From Lingula anatina (lineage: Eukaryota > Brachiopoda > Lingulata > Lingulida > Lingulidae): a stretch of 64,000 nucleotides of DNA. Of the stretch, positions 63,200 to 64,000 are shown one piece after another. The notes under the pieces are model-generated. The model was given only the letters and a program-made list of their open reading frames with translations. It was not told the DNA's origin and ran no database searches. Each line of letters starts with the position of its first letter. Within the stretch, counting starts at the first letter, position 1. The translations under genes were made by a program, and so were the position numbers. The stretch spans positions 62,001 to 126,000 of the forward strand of contig NW_019775999.1 in assembly GCF_001039355.2 (NCBI RefSeq). Reading direction: 5' to 3'.

Positions 63200-63285
63200 G
63201 TCAACAGCTTAATAACGAAATAGTTTTACCTCCAATATTTCTATGTCTAACAGAAAATCTTCATCAGGGAATGAGGCTGTCAAGT
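63200..63285 (-). repeat. Interspersed repeat 3' end, copy 2
   Basis: On the minus strand: CTGATGAAGATTTTCTGTTA, GACATAGAAATATTGGAGG, TAAAACTATTTCGTTATT, AAGCTGTTGACTG. It matches 39846-39960 closely over about 75 bp. Confidence 0.55.
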
Positions 63286-63464
63286 ATCCCTTTGCACAAT
63301 GTGGCGTCACAGTTATATTACACGATTATTATTGGCTGTATACAGGTTCACCTGGAAGAGATTTTAAGTGAGGAAATAACAATTCGGCAACAGAAAACAA
63401 TAAGAGACGGGGCTGGGAAATATTAACAAATATGATGTACACGAAGTTCTGCAGGACGCGTTAA

Positions 63465-63480
63465 CCCCCCCCCCCCCCCC
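63465..63480. repeat. Poly-C run
   Basis: 16 C; such runs are frequent sequencing trouble spots, as at the gap at 16196. Confidence 0.85.
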
Positions 63481-63952
63481 TCAAACCACCACTGAGGACT
63501 CACATGGCTTAAAAACAGGTGGGGATCGAGGTCTCAGCCCTCACTCCACCCCCACCGCGACCAAGCTCCCGGATGGGGCGTATGGAGGCCGTCTCCTGGG
63601 TCTTCCGGAAGACGGTCAGAATTACAGAAGTTACACTGACAGGTATCTAATTTTGTGTCGAAGAACGGGCGTAATGGAAGCTAGGATGGCTCAACAAAGA
63701 CAATTTGGAAGACAGTCAGAAATATCTCTGGATCCGCCCCTGTCACACACCACCGATTCCTACGCCTATATGATGAATACATGCAGGTTTCAATATATCC
63801 TCAACATTCCAATTCATCTTTTATCGAAGGCCCTATCTGACTGTATACACGTATACATTACTGGCTAATGTCTATATTCACAATATAGCTGCGGTTTACA
63901 AAGGAACTCGATCTAATAAGAAAACACTTAGGTTCACACATCACACATCATA

Positions 63953-64000
63953 CCAGCTGGATCGATCCAACTCTGCAGGAGATTCTCGTCAAAGTGCAGT
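63953..64000. mobile_element. Foldback MITE family A, copy 9, cut by the window end
   Basis: CCAGCTGGATCGATCCAACT followed by GCAGGAGATTCTCGTCAAAG matches the family A outer arm; the rest lies beyond the window. Confidence 0.65.

Noticed and set aside
63200-63285. Hammerhead ribozyme
   Set aside because: CTGATGA and GAAA are present on the minus strand of this copy, but the bases between them do not form a proper helix II, and the second copy (39846) lacks CTGATGA.

Overview
This is a stretch of animal (metazoan) nuclear DNA. It is AT-rich, has multi-exon genes with GT/AG introns far apart from each other, many microsatellites, and a dense load of small inverted-repeat transposons. The frequent TACATGTA words, the very high density of palindromic MITEs and the visible allelic differences suggest a highly polymorphic marine invertebrate (for example a mollusc, amphioxus or hemichordate). 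The sequence alone does not fix the phylum.

Only three intact protein-coding genes can be supported. Two are paralogous cationic amino acid transporters (SLC7A/CAT family) on the minus strand (coding 30086-33565 and 51655-56945). They have the same three coding exons, the same intron phases and the same 109-bp middle exon, so they look like a tandem duplication. Between them, on the plus strand, is a single-coding-exon rhodopsin-class peptide-receptor-like GPCR (46848-47849). The first CAT paralog has lost the glycine motif of TM1. The GPCR has unusual DRY and CWxP motifs.

The rest is mostly mobile-element debris. 0-8 kb: a Tc1/mariner transposase relic, a 13-bp minisatellite, a 1.39-kb Tc1/mariner element with intact ends but a broken transposase, and a foldback element. 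9-28 kb: scattered MITEs, one sized gap (16196-16523) between inverted repeats, and a LINE relic. 28.6-29.7 kb: a decayed TTAA-flanked (piggyBac-like) element. 34-46 kb: microsatellites, LINE and repeat relics, and a 63-nt miRNA-like hairpin. 47.9-50.6 kb: nested and back-to-back MITEs next to the GPCR. 57-64 kb: more nested MITEs and microsatellites.

Three isolated single-N positions (2901, 5083, 53471) each sit exactly between two near-identical copies of local sequence. They look like allelic haplotypes laid end to end by the assembler rather than real tandem duplications. One such pair gives both the empty and the occupied allele of the mariner insertion. No undescribed operon-like or defence-like system was found. 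The most interesting items are the diverged receptor, the TM1-altered transporter, a nine-copy foldback family and the hairpin.
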